36,087 bases of DNA from Streptomyces tricolor (GTDB taxonomy: Bacteria; Actinomycetota; Actinomycetes; Streptomycetales; Streptomycetaceae): assembly GCF_002155905.1 (NCBI RefSeq), contig NZ_MUMF01000011.1, positions 1-36,087 of the forward strand, given 5' to 3'. How positions within the stretch are numbered: position 1 is the first letter of the stretch; each line of letters starts with the position of its first letter. The notes under the pieces were generated by a model that was not told the DNA's origin, ran no database searches, and worked only from the letters and a program-made list of their open reading frames with translations. The position numbers and the translations under genes are program-made. Positions 18,226-25,525 of this stretch are shown here, piece by piece.

Positions 18226-18249
18226 TCACGCTTGATGTGCGAAGCGTGA
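18226..18249. promoter_or_regulatory. 8-8-8 inverted repeat between the divergent XRE and small genes
   Basis: TCACGCTT (18226-18233) and AAGCGTGA (18242-18249) are exact inverted copies separated by 8 bp. It sits between the divergent starts at 18158 and 18274, 25 bp before the small-gene start. It is a candidate operator for the XRE protein, by position only. Confidence 0.5.
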
Positions 18250-18273
18250 AATCCGTAAGGGAAGGGGAGCACA

Positions 18274-18474
18274 GTGAAGGTTGTCGAAGACGCGGAGGAG
18301 GCGTTGAAGGAATTGCGGTCGGCTCTCGAAAAGGCCGGGGTCATTCTGCCGTCACTGGGGCTCGACCCGGTGAGTCTGGCGCGGGACGTGCCCTGCCCGC
18401 TGGTGGAATTGGGGCGGTGTTCCGTGGAGACTGCGCGTCGGCTCGCGGCGGCGTTGGCGGGGGTGGCACGGTGA
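18274..18474 (+). CDS. Small conserved-type protein, divergent from the XRE regulator
   Basis: A 66-residue helical, amphipathic protein with no recognised domain. GTG at 18274 with GAAGGGGAG at 18261-18269. It reads VEDAEEALKELRSALEKAG near the start and ends in a second helix (VETARRLAAALAG), suggesting a small dimer or an adaptor. Its stop overlaps the next start (GTGA). Small genes of this kind commonly sit opposite XRE-DUF5753 regulators in Streptomyces; the function is unknown. Confidence 0.7.
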   Translation: MKVVEDAEEALKELRSALEKAGVILPSLGLDPVSLARDVPCPLVELGRCSVETARRLAAALAGVAR

Positions 18475-18686
18475 AGCCCGCCGTCGGCAGTCATGTGATG
18501 GACACCCGTACCGGCAAGGTCGGCATCGTGATGGGGCACGAGGGGCCGTACGTGCAGTTGAGACCGTACGGCGGCGGGCGGGAGTGGGACGCCGAGCCGG
18601 CGGAGCTGCGCACGGCCACCCCCGCCGAGCGGCTGAGCGCGGCGACCGCGTACGCCAATGCCCGTAGTCGGGGTGAGCTGCTCTGA
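18471..18686 (+). CDS. Small protein with SH3-like beta segment, coupled to the preceding small gene
   Basis: A 71-residue protein starting at GTG 18471, overlapping the upstream stop by 4 nt. The core reads as beta strands (HVMDTRTGKVGIVMG, then YVQLRPYGGGREWDA), a small barrel-like pattern, followed by a helix (AERLSAATAYANAR). No catalytic motif. Likely cotranslated with its neighbour. Function unknown. Confidence 0.7.
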   Translation: MKPAVGSHVMDTRTGKVGIVMGHEGPYVQLRPYGGGREWDAEPAELRTATPAERLSAATAYANARSRGELL

Positions 18687-18797
18687 CCGGTGTCCTTACG
18701 TCATCCCGCCGGATATCAGGACATGGCGGCGGGCGCGCCTTACATTGAGCCGGGGCCGGCTCCTGGACAAGGGGCCGGGGCGGCAAGGGGGGCACGC

Positions 18798-19205
18798 GTG
18801 GAGTTGCGCGTCAGGGTGGTGCGGACGCAGTCGTCCGGTGACGTCGACGGGTGGACGGAGTCCTTCGCGGACTGGATCACCGAGGACCGCAGGCTGGGCC
18901 GGGCCGCGGTCGTACGGCGGGTGCGTGTCCCGCCCGGTGACGGCGGGATGTCGGCGGGCCAGGTGGACTGGATCAACCTCGCCGTCGACTCCGGGGCGTT
19001 CCTGACGGGCCTGATCGGGTTGTTCGGTACGTTCCGCGGCTCGCTGGCCCGGCGGGAACGGCAGTCCGCGCGGCTGGTGGTGGAGTACGGCGGGAACCGC
19101 TACATCATCAACGAGGAGACGCCGGAGGACGCCGTCCGGGTGGCGCGGGCGCTGGGGCTCGCGCCGGCGGGGGACGAGGAGACGCCCGGCCGTGCTCCTT
19201 CCTGA
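18798..19205 (+). CDS. EACC1-like effector-associated constant component
   Basis: A 135-residue protein; GTG at 18798 with AAGGGGGG 5 nt upstream. The pattern matches effector-associated constant component 1 (EACC1), described in NTP-dependent bacterial conflict systems: an N-terminal beta region (LRVRVVRTQ), an FADWITEDRRLGRAAVV segment, a Gly-rich hydrophobic helix (NLAVDSGAFLTGLIGLFGTF), then a beta hairpin with LVVEYGGNRYII and a final helix (EDAVRVARALGL). In known systems EACC1 accompanies proteases such as caspases or trypsin-like enzymes as a proposed signal-transducing or recruiting part. The next gene is exactly such a caspase, overlapping by 14 nt. The call is pattern recognition plus context. 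Confidence 0.75.
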   Translation: MELRVRVVRTQSSGDVDGWTESFADWITEDRRLGRAAVVRRVRVPPGDGGMSAGQVDWINLAVDSGAFLTGLIGLFGTFRGSLARRERQSARLVVEYGGNRYIINEETPEDAVRVARALGLAPAGDEETPGRAPS

Positions 19206-20529
19206 CCCCGGGCGGAGCCGCGCCGTGCTCCTCGGCGTGCCCGACTACCGGCGGCTCGCTCCGCTGCCCGGTGTCGCGGCCGGTGTCGCCAGACTGGGCG
19301 ATCTGCTGTGTGATCCCACGGTCTGGGGGCTGCCGCGCCGGCATGTCACCGTGCTCCCCGGGCGGGCCTCCGCCGACGACGTCCTCGCGGCGGTGCGGGA
19401 CGCGGGGGAGGCGACGGACGACACGCTTCTCGTGTACTTCGCGGGGCACGGGCTTCGGGAGCCCGGCGGCGATCAGCTGTATCTGGCGCTGGCCGACGCC
19501 GACGACGACCATCTGGCGATCGGGACGCTGCCGTACCCGGAGGTGCTCCGGGTGGCCCGACGGGCGGCGGGTCGCGCGCGCCGGCGGATCACGTTGCTCG
19601 ACTGCTGCTACAGCGGCCTCGCCATCGCGATGGGCGGCTCCGGCGCCGTCCTGGAGCGGGCGGAACTGGCCCGGCTGGTGAGCGAGCCGGGTGACGGGCA
19701 CGGCCGCTCCGGCAGCTGGCTGATGACGTCCGCGTCCCGCACGCAGCGTTCGTTCACCCCGCCCCACGGCTACCCCTACTTCACCGGTGCGCTGATCGAC
19801 GTCCTGGAGAACGGCGTCCCCGGAGCCGGCCCGGCGCTGGCCGTCCACCGCTTCGCGCAGCGGGTCGAGGAGCGGTTCCAGGAACGGATCCGGGGGCGGA
19901 TCCCGGACCCGGACCGGCCTGAGTCTCAGTACGTCGCGCACAACGTCGACCCGGACGAGTCCTGGGTCCGCAACCGTGCCCACGTCACCCCGCACGTCGT
20001 ACCGCCCCGGAGCACCCTCCCCGCCGCCCCCGAGGAGTTCGTCGACGCCCTGCGCCTGCTCCTGATGCGTCAGCACCTCGCGCTCGTGCCCGAGGGCGGT
20101 ACCGAAGGGCTGAAGGGGGCCTGGCTGAAGCGGAGGTGCCAGGTCTCCGGCGAGGAGCGCCTGATCGGGTACCTCAAGTCGCGCTATGCCAGGACGGGGG
20201 AGGTGGTCTTCACGGACACCCACCTGTGTCTGCACTCGTCCTCTGCCGGGACCAGGATGAGAATCCCCTACTCCAGGGTGAACGAGGTGTCCCTGGACAC
20301 CGCGACCGAGGAGGTCCACTCGGGCGCGGCCACCGATCAGACCGTGCTGATGGACACGAGCCTCCTCATGATCACCCGGGTCACGCTGGGGCACCGCACC
20401 CTGGAGTTCCGGGAGTACCACCCGGAGCCGGTGCAGAAGGCGCTGCTCGCCTTCCTCCCCGCCATGGCCGAGTTGCGCCTGCGCCGCCCCGAGTGGTTCG
20501 GCCGGCCCCTCCGGCATGCGCGAGAATGA
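19192..20529 (+). CDS. Caspase-family (C14) protease with C-terminal PH-like region
   Basis: A 445-residue protein; GTG at 19192 lies inside the end of the EACC1-like gene, with GAGGAG at 19176-19181. Caspase domain about residues 8-260: RAVLLGVPDY opening, catalytic His86 in YFAGHG, and the dyad Cys in LDCCYSG (Cys139, aligned to the Cys of DSCHSG in metacaspases; Cys138 is adjacent). Residues about 310-425 form a second, mostly beta, domain (VVFTDTHLCLHS, RIPYSRVNEVSLD, HRTLEFREY) ending in a helix, a pleckstrin-homology-like layout that could bind membrane, a partner or a signal. No signal peptide or TM segment. Likely role: a triggered protease acting in defence or programmed cell death. 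Substrate and trigger unknown. Confidence 0.88.
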   Translation: MLLPDPGRSRAVLLGVPDYRRLAPLPGVAAGVARLGDLLCDPTVWGLPRRHVTVLPGRASADDVLAAVRDAGEATDDTLLVYFAGHGLREPGGDQLYLALADADDDHLAIGTLPYPEVLRVARRAAGRARRRITLLDCCYSGLAIAMGGSGAVLERAELARLVSEPGDGHGRSGSWLMTSASRTQRSFTPPHGYPYFTGALIDVLENGVPGAGPALAVHRFAQRVEERFQERIRGRIPDPDRPESQYVAHNVDPDESWVRNRAHVTPHVVPPRSTLPAAPEEFVDALRLLLMRQHLALVPEGGTEGLKGAWLKRRCQVSGEERLIGYLKSRYARTGEVVFTDTHLCLHSSSAGTRMRIPYSRVNEVSLDTATEEVHSGAATDQTVLMDTSLLMITRVTLGHRTLEFREYHPEPVQKALLAFLPAMAELRLRRPEWFGRPLRHARE

Positions 20530-20533
20530 AGCC

Positions 20534-21280
20534 ATGAGTCTGTTCCGCGACGACGGCATCGTGCTGCGCACCCAGAAGCTGGGCGAGGCGGACCGGATCA
20601 TCACGCTGCTCACGCGCGGTCACGGGCGGGTGCGGGCCGTGGCGCGCGGAGTGCGGCGCACCAAGTCGAAGTTCGGGGCCCGGCTGGAGCCCTTCTCCCA
20701 TGTCGACGTGCAGTTCTTCGCGCGCGGGAGCGAGCTGGTCGGGCGCGGGCTGCCGCTGTGCACGCAGAGCGAGACCATCGCACCGTACGGTGGCGGGATC
20801 GTCACCGACTACGCGCGGTACACCGCCGGCACGGCCATGCTGGAGACCGCCGAGCGGTTCACCGACCACGAGGGCGAGCCGGCCGTGCAGCAGTACCTGC
20901 TGCTCGTGGGGGCGCTGCGGACGCTCGCCCGGGGCGAGCACGCGCCGCACCTGGTGCTGGACGCCTTCCTGCTGCGCTCCCTCGCCGTCAACGGCTACGC
21001 GCCCAGCTTCAGCGACTGCGCCAAGTGCGGGATGCCCGGCCCGAACCGGTTCTTCTCCGTGGCCTCCGGCGGCACCGTCTGCGTCGACTGCCGGGTGCCC
21101 GGCAGCGTCGTACCGTCCCCGCAGACCCTGGTACTGCTGGGTGCGCTGCTTACGGGAGACTGGGAGACGGCGGACGCGTGCGAGGCGCGGTACGTCCGCG
21201 AGGGCAGCGGGCTGGTGTCCGCCTACCTGCACTGGCATCTGGAGCGGGGGCTGCGCTCCCTGCGCTACGTAGAGAAGTAA
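20534..21280 (+). CDS. recO: DNA repair protein RecO
   Basis: Recombination mediator acting with RecR and RecF to load RecA on gapped DNA. ATG at 20534; 248 residues, normal length. N-terminal OB-fold ([20 protein letters not shown]) followed by the helical domain. A Cys4 zinc finger is visible: Cys162 and Cys165, Cys183 and Cys186. It starts 4 nt after the caspase gene stop, so the accessory gene runs straight into this housekeeping operon. A weak ribosome site suggests coupling. It is followed by uppS, as in other streptomycetes. Confidence 0.96.
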   Translation: MSLFRDDGIVLRTQKLGEADRIITLLTRGHGRVRAVARGVRRTKSKFGARLEPFSHVDVQFFARGSELVGRGLPLCTQSETIAPYGGGIVTDYARYTAGTAMLETAERFTDHEGEPAVQQYLLLVGALRTLARGEHAPHLVLDAFLLRSLAVNGYAPSFSDCAKCGMPGPNRFFSVASGGTVCVDCRVPGSVVPSPQTLVLLGALLTGDWETADACEARYVREGSGLVSAYLHWHLERGLRSLRYVEK

Positions 21281-21309
21281 GCACGCACGGTCGAGGAGAC
21301 GAGAAGCAC

Positions 21310-22143
21310 ATGGTCGTACGCGGGATCCTGGGGCGCCAGCGGCGCGAGTACAAGGCGCCGGAGCCGCACCCCTCCGGTGCCCGCGCGCCCAAGCTTCCGG
21401 GTGAGCTGGTCCCGAACCACGTCGCGATCGTCATGGACGGCAACGGGCGGTGGGCCAAGGAGCGCGGGCTGCCGCGCACCGAGGGGCACAAGGTCGGCGC
21501 CGAGCGGGTGCTGGACGTGCTCCAGGGCTCGATCGAGATCGGTGTGCGCAACATCTCCCTGTACGCCTTCTCCACCGAGAACTGGAAGCGGTCGCCCGAC
21601 GAGGTCCGCTTCCTGATGAACTTCAACCGGGACTTCATCCGGAAGACGAGGGACCAGCTGGACGAACTCGGGATCCGGGTGCGCTGGGTGGGCCGGATGC
21701 CCAAGCTGTGGAAGTCGGTCGCCAAGGAGCTACAGGTCGCCCAGGAGCAGACCAAGGGCAACGACCTGCTCACCCTCTACTTCTGCATGAACTACGGCGG
21801 CCGTGCGGAGATCGCCGACGCGGCGCAGCGGATCGCCGAGGAGGTGAAGGCGGGCCGGCTCGACCCGTCGAAGGTCTCCGAGAAGACCGTCCAGAAGTAC
21901 CTGTACTACCCGGACATGCCGGACGTCGACCTGTTCCTGCGCCCGAGCGGTGAGCAGCGCACCTCCAACTACCTGCTGTGGCAGAGCGCGTACGCCGAGA
22001 TGGTCTTCCAGGACGTCCTGTGGCCCGACTTCGACCGCCGCGACCTGTGGCGGGCCTGCGTGGAGTTCGCCAGCCGGGACCGCCGCTTCGGCGGCGCCAT
22101 CCCGAACGAGGAACTGCTGGCCATGGAGGGCAAGCAGGACTGA
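21310..22143 (+). CDS. uppS: Isoprenyl (undecaprenyl) diphosphate synthase
   Basis: Cis-prenyltransferase making the polyprenyl diphosphate carrier for cell-wall synthesis. ATG at 21310 with GAGGAG at 21293-21298; 277 residues. Conserved region 1 has Asp43 in [21 protein letters not shown] and the C-terminal [16 protein letters not shown] block are present. It has an N-terminal extension of about 35 basic residues, usual in actinobacterial enzymes. It lies 29 nt after recO, so they form an operon. The exact chain length of the product cannot be read from sequence. Confidence 0.95.
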   Translation: MVVRGILGRQRREYKAPEPHPSGARAPKLPGELVPNHVAIVMDGNGRWAKERGLPRTEGHKVGAERVLDVLQGSIEIGVRNISLYAFSTENWKRSPDEVRFLMNFNRDFIRKTRDQLDELGIRVRWVGRMPKLWKSVAKELQVAQEQTKGNDLLTLYFCMNYGGRAEIADAAQRIAEEVKAGRLDPSKVSEKTVQKYLYYPDMPDVDLFLRPSGEQRTSNYLLWQSAYAEMVFQDVLWPDFDRRDLWRACVEFASRDRRFGGAIPNEELLAMEGKQD

Positions 22144-22160
22144 TAGACGCCGGATGCGAA

Positions 22161-22183
22161 CCGCGCCCCTGAACGGGGCGCGG
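22161..22183 (+). terminator. uppS terminator hairpin
   Basis: CCGCGCCCC (22161-22169) pairs with GGGGCGCGG (22175-22183) over a 5-nt loop, 17 nt after the uppS stop. No T-tract. Confidence 0.7.
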
Positions 22184-22245
22184 GGCTGTATCGATGTGCG
22201 CTCCGCCGCGGGGGCGCGATCAGCCCCACGCACCCGCAGCCGAAA
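22175..22245. repeat. Streptomyces-type repeated intergenic element
   Basis: The stretch beginning GGGGCGCGGGGCTG and ending in a CACCCGCAGCCG segment resembles a short intergenic element that I recall as highly repeated between convergent genes in Streptomyces genomes. GGGGCTG and CAGCCCC within it can pair. It lies between convergent uppS and zur and may act as a two-way terminator. Repetition in this genome cannot be verified from a single window. Confidence 0.45.
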
Positions 22246-22251
22246 GACGGC

Positions 22252-22662
22252 TCAACCCGCGGCGCACTCCGCACACGTACCGAAGATCTCCACGGTGTGC
22301 GCCACGTTCACATACCCGTGCTCCGCCGCGATCGCCTCCGCCCACTTCTCCACGGCCGGCCCCTCCACCTCCACGGCCTTGCCGCACGCGCGGCAGACCA
22401 GGTGGTGGTGGTGTTCGCCGGTCGAGCAGCGGCGGTACACGGACTCGCCCTCGGACGTGCGCAGCACGTCGACCTCGCCGGCCTCGGCGAGGGACTGGAG
22501 CGTGCGGTAGACGGTGGTGAGCCCGACCGAGTCGCCCTTGTGCTTGAGCATGTCGTGCAGTTCCTGCGCGCTGCGGAACTCGTCGACCTCGTCCAGGGCC
22601 GCCGCCACGGCTGCACGCTGCCGGGTCGCGCGGCCCTTCACGGGCGGTCCAGCGGTCGTCAC
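22252..22662 (-). CDS. zur: Zinc uptake regulator Zur (Fur family)
   Basis: Zinc-responsive repressor of 136 residues. GTG at 22662 with GAGGAGG 6 nt upstream. Winged-helix region near residues 10-75 (VGLTTVYRTLQSLAEAGEVD), then the metal-binding region HHHHLVCRAC. Structural zinc ligands are the pairs Cys90/Cys93 and Cys130/Cys133. It follows znuA-znuC-znuB on the same strand with a 62-nt gap, which supports Zur rather than Fur. It probably acts on the two Zur-box-like sites in front of znuA. Confidence 0.94.
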   Translation of the reverse strand: MTTAGPPVKGRATRQRAAVAAALDEVDEFRSAQELHDMLKHKGDSVGLTTVYRTLQSLAEAGEVDVLRTSEGESVYRRCSTGEHHHHLVCRACGKAVEVEGPAVEKWAEAIAAEHGYVNVAHTVEIFGTCAECAAG

Positions 22663-22724
22663 CGGTTGCCTCCTCAACGTCTGGCGTCTGCCCGGGCCAT
22701 TGTGCCAGCCCGGACTGTCAGCGG

Positions 22725-23627
22725 TCAGACGCCGATCTCTTCCCCGGCCCCCCGCGCGGCCGGAATCGAGCACTCCGCGGGGTCGCCTGCGGGCTGCGCG
22801 GCGGCTGCCGCGCGGGCGCGTCGCCGGGCCAGCGGGGTCGCCAGCGCGGTCAGCGCGATGAACGCGGCGATGGTCAGCAGGACGATCGTGGCGCCGGGCG
22901 GGACGTCCTCGTAGTACGACGTGATCGTGCCGCTGACGGTCACGGCCACCCCGATCGCCACCGCGATCACGAAGGTGACGGTGAAGCTGCGGCTGAGCTG
23001 CTGCGCCGCCGCCACGGGCACCACCATCAGCGCGGACACCAGCAGCAGGCCGACGACCCGCATGGCGACCGTGACGGTCACGGCCGCGGTGACCGCCGTC
23101 AGCAGGTTCAGCGCGCGCACCGGCAGGCCGGTGACCCGCGCGAACTCCTCGTCCTGGCTGACCGCGAACAGCTGGCGGCGCAGGCCCAGGGTGACCAGCA
23201 GGACGAACGCGGCGAGCACGCAGATCGCGGTCACATCGGACGAGGAGACCGTGGAGAGGGAGCCGAACAGGTACGACGTCAGGTTGGCGTTGGAGCCGCC
23301 CGGCGCGAGGTTGATCAGCATCACACCGCCGGCCATGCCGCCGTAGAACAGCATGGCCAGGGCGATGTCGCCGCGCGTCCTGCCGTACCAGCGGATCAGT
23401 TCCATCAGGACCGCGCCGAGCACGGAGACCGCCGTCGCCATCCACACGGGGGAGGTGGACAGGAGGAAGCCGAGGCCGACGCCGGTCATGGCCACGTGTC
23501 CGATGCCGTCGCCCATCAGGGCCTGGCGGCGCTGGACCAGGTAGATGCCGACCGCGGGCGCGGTGATGCCGACCAGCACGGCGGCCAGCAGTGCCCGCTG
23601 CATGAAGGCGTAGTTCAGGAAGTCCAT
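22725..23627 (-). CDS. znuB: Zinc ABC transporter permease ZnuB
   Basis: Membrane permease for high-affinity zinc import; 300 residues with about eight TM segments. It has typical family segments such as VQRRQALMGDGIGHVAMTG near residues 32-50 and RVVGLLLVSALMVVP later. Its ATG overlaps the znuC stop by one base (TGATG). The C-terminal tail is Ala/Arg rich and probably cytoplasmic. Zinc rather than manganese is inferred from zur next door. Confidence 0.94.
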   Translation of the reverse strand: MDFLNYAFMQRALLAAVLVGITAPAVGIYLVQRRQALMGDGIGHVAMTGVGLGFLLSTSPVWMATAVSVLGAVLMELIRWYGRTRGDIALAMLFYGGMAGGVMLINLAPGGSNANLTSYLFGSLSTVSSSDVTAICVLAAFVLLVTLGLRRQLFAVSQDEEFARVTGLPVRALNLLTAVTAAVTVTVAMRVVGLLLVSALMVVPVAAAQQLSRSFTVTFVIAVAIGVAVTVSGTITSYYEDVPPGATIVLLTIAAFIALTALATPLARRRARAAAAAQPAGDPAECSIPAARGAGEEIGV

Positions 23628-24397
23628 CAGCTCAGCAGTCCCGTGCGGATCGGTTCGGCGCCCGCCGGTGCGTGCGGGTGTACGTGGTCGTGGCCGGGCA
23701 GCGCGTGCTGGCCGACCGCGCGCGGCGGCGGGCCGTCGTGCAGCACGCAGCCGTCGCGGAGGACGACCGCCCGGTCGATCAGCGGCTCCAGCGGACCCAG
23801 CTCGTGCAGCACCAGGAGGACCGTCGCACCGGCCTCCACCTGCTGCTTCAGTGTGCGCGCCAGGACCTCCTGGCTGGCCAGGTCGACGCCCGCCATGGGC
23901 TCGTCCATGATCAGCAGTTCGGGTTCGGCGACCAGCGCGCGGGCGATCAGTACCCGCTGGTGCTGGCCGCCGGAGAGCGCGTTCACCGAGTCCTTGGCCC
24001 GGTCCGCCATGCCGACCAGCTCCAGGGCCCGGCGCACGGCCTCCCGGTCGCCCTTGCGGAAGACGCCGAAGCGGGTGCGGGACAGGCGGCCCGAGGAGAC
24101 GATCTCGGTGACCGTCGCGGGCACGCCGCCGGCGGCCGTCGTGCGCTGCGGTACGTAGCCCACGCGCGCCCAGTCCTTGAAGGAGCGGCGCGGGGTGCCG
24201 AACAGCTCGATCGTGCCGCCGCTGACCGGGACCTGGCCGATGATCGTGCGGATCGCCGTGGACTTGCCGGAGCCGTTGGCGCCGAGCAGCGCGACGACCT
24301 CGCCGCGGCCGACGGTGAGGTCGATGCCGCGCAGCACGGGCCGTGCGCCGAGTTCGGCGGTCACCCCGCGCAGGGCTATGACAGGCTCGCCGGTCAT
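23627..24397 (-). CDS. znuC: Zinc ABC transporter ATPase ZnuC
   Basis: ATPase of 256 residues; ATG at 24397 with GGGAG 5 nt upstream, 11 nt after the znuA stop. Walker A GANGSGKST, signature LSGGQHQRV, Walker B LLIMDEP. The C-terminal tail is unusually rich in histidine (QHALPGHDHVHPHAP), probably a metal-binding or buffering tail as seen in some zinc transporter ATPases. The open frame upstream of this ATG overlaps znuA in another frame and is not coding. Confidence 0.94.
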   Translation of the reverse strand: MTGEPVIALRGVTAELGARPVLRGIDLTVGRGEVVALLGANGSGKSTAIRTIIGQVPVSGGTIELFGTPRRSFKDWARVGYVPQRTTAAGGVPATVTEIVSSGRLSRTRFGVFRKGDREAVRRALELVGMADRAKDSVNALSGGQHQRVLIARALVAEPELLIMDEPMAGVDLASQEVLARTLKQQVEAGATVLLVLHELGPLEPLIDRAVVLRDGCVLHDGPPPRAVGQHALPGHDHVHPHAPAGAEPIRTGLLS

Positions 24398-24408
24398 GTC
24401 GTCTCCCG

Positions 24409-25365
24409 TCACTTGGCGCCCAGCGCCTGCTGGAGCGCCTTGAGGTTGGCCCGCTGGACCGCGAAGTAGTCCTTGCCTCGGGACCTGTCCGTGATGCCCT
24501 CGATCGGGTCCAGGACGTCGGTCTTCAGGCCCGCGTCGTTCGCGATGGTCTTGGCGGTCTTGTCGCTGACCAGGGTCTCGTAGAAGACGGTGGTGACGCC
24601 GTCGGCCTCGGCCATCTTCTCCAGGTCCTTGACCCGGGCGGCGCTCGGCTCCGACTCGGGGTCGAGGCCGTTGATGGCCTCCTCGGTCAGGCCGTAGCGC
24701 TCGGCGAGGTAGCCGAAGGCGGCGTGCGTGGTGATGAAGACCTTGCTCTTCGTGTCCGCGAGGCCGGTCTTGAACTGCGTGTCCAGCTCGCCCAGCTGCT
24801 TCACCAGGGCCGCGGTGTTCTTCTTGTAGTCGGCCGCGTGCTTGGGGTCGGCCTTCTCGAAGGCCTTGCCGACGCCCTCGGCGACCTGGGCGTACTTCGC
24901 CGGGTCGAGCCAGATGTGCGGGTCCTTGCCGCCCTCTTCCTCGCCGTGCTCGTGGTCGTGCTCGGCCGCGTGGCCGCCCACCTCGTTGCCGTGGTGCTCC
25001 AGCGGGGTCAGGGAGCCGGCGTCGATCTTCGTCTTGACCGGGGACTGGGCCACCGCGTCGTCGACGGACGGCTGGAGGTCCTTCAGGTACAGGACCGCGT
25101 CGGACTCCTGGAGCGCCGCGATCTGCTTCGGGCTGATCTCCAGGTCGTGCGGCTCCTGGCCGGGGGAGGTGAGGGTGGTGACGCGGACGTGGTCCCCGCC
25201 GATCCGCTCGGCGAGGAACTGCATCGGGTAGAACGACGCGACGACGTCGAACTTGCCCGTGTTGGCGGCGGCGCTGTCGCTGGAGCAGGCGGAGAGCGTG
25301 CCGGTCCCGAGGGCGGTGGCCGCGGCGACCGCGGCGGCGGGTATGAGGCGTCGTCGTACGTTCAT
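24409..25365 (-). CDS. znuA: Zinc-binding lipoprotein ZnuA
   Basis: Extracytoplasmic zinc receptor of 318 residues with a lipoprotein signal (lipobox LSAC, Cys27). It has the [13 protein letters not shown] start of cluster 9 binding proteins, metal-ligand histidines, and a His/Glu-rich mobile loop ([12 protein letters not shown]) characteristic of ZnuA. The ATG at 25365 is preferred; ATGs at 25374 and 25383 are in frame. No Shine-Dalgarno precedes any of them, and the Zur-box-like sequence touches the start codon, so the mRNA may be leaderless. First gene of the znuA-znuC-znuB unit. Confidence 0.95.
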   Translation of the reverse strand: MNVRRRLIPAAAVAAATALGTGTLSACSSDSAAANTGKFDVVASFYPMQFLAERIGGDHVRVTTLTSPGQEPHDLEISPKQIAALQESDAVLYLKDLQPSVDDAVAQSPVKTKIDAGSLTPLEHHGNEVGGHAAEHDHEHGEEEGGKDPHIWLDPAKYAQVAEGVGKAFEKADPKHAADYKKNTAALVKQLGELDTQFKTGLADTKSKVFITTHAAFGYLAERYGLTEEAINGLDPESEPSAARVKDLEKMAEADGVTTVFYETLVSDKTAKTIANDAGLKTDVLDPIEGITDRSRGKDYFAVQRANLKALQQALGAK

Positions 25366-25379
25366 GACAGTCATTTTCA
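25365..25379 (-). promoter_or_regulatory. Zur box 1 overlapping the znuA start
   Basis: On the minus strand TGAAAATGACTGTCA, close to the Streptomyces Zur-box pattern TGAAAATGATTTTCA. It reaches the first base of the preferred znuA start codon. A promoter TTGACA (25403-25398) with GAAAAT about 18 bp later would put transcription start only a few bases before the ATG, so Zur would cover the start site. Confidence 0.75.
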
Positions 25380-25386
25380 ACAAATA

Positions 25387-25401
25387 TGGAAACCGTTGTC
25401 A
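25387..25401 (-). promoter_or_regulatory. Zur box 2 at the znuA -35 region
   Basis: TGACAACGGTTTCCA on the minus strand, 22 bp (two helical turns) from box 1. It is a weaker match to the Zur pattern with conserved TGA and CA ends, and overlaps the putative -35 TTGACA. The spacing suggests cooperative binding of two Zur dimers on one face. Confidence 0.55.
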
Positions 25402-25525
25402 ACAAAGCTCATCAGACGGTCTGTGCAGGGGCCGATTTGGTCGTGGGGGAGCCTGCGCCGGTAACCTGAATCATTCGCTGGAAGCATCTCGCTTCAACGC
25501 CCGTCGTCGTAATGAAGAGAGCACC

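Noticed and set aside
17325..18539. Longer start for the XRE regulator at 18539
   Set aside because: Would cover both divergent small genes and add a non-conserved N-terminus; ATG 18158 has a G-rich ribosome site.
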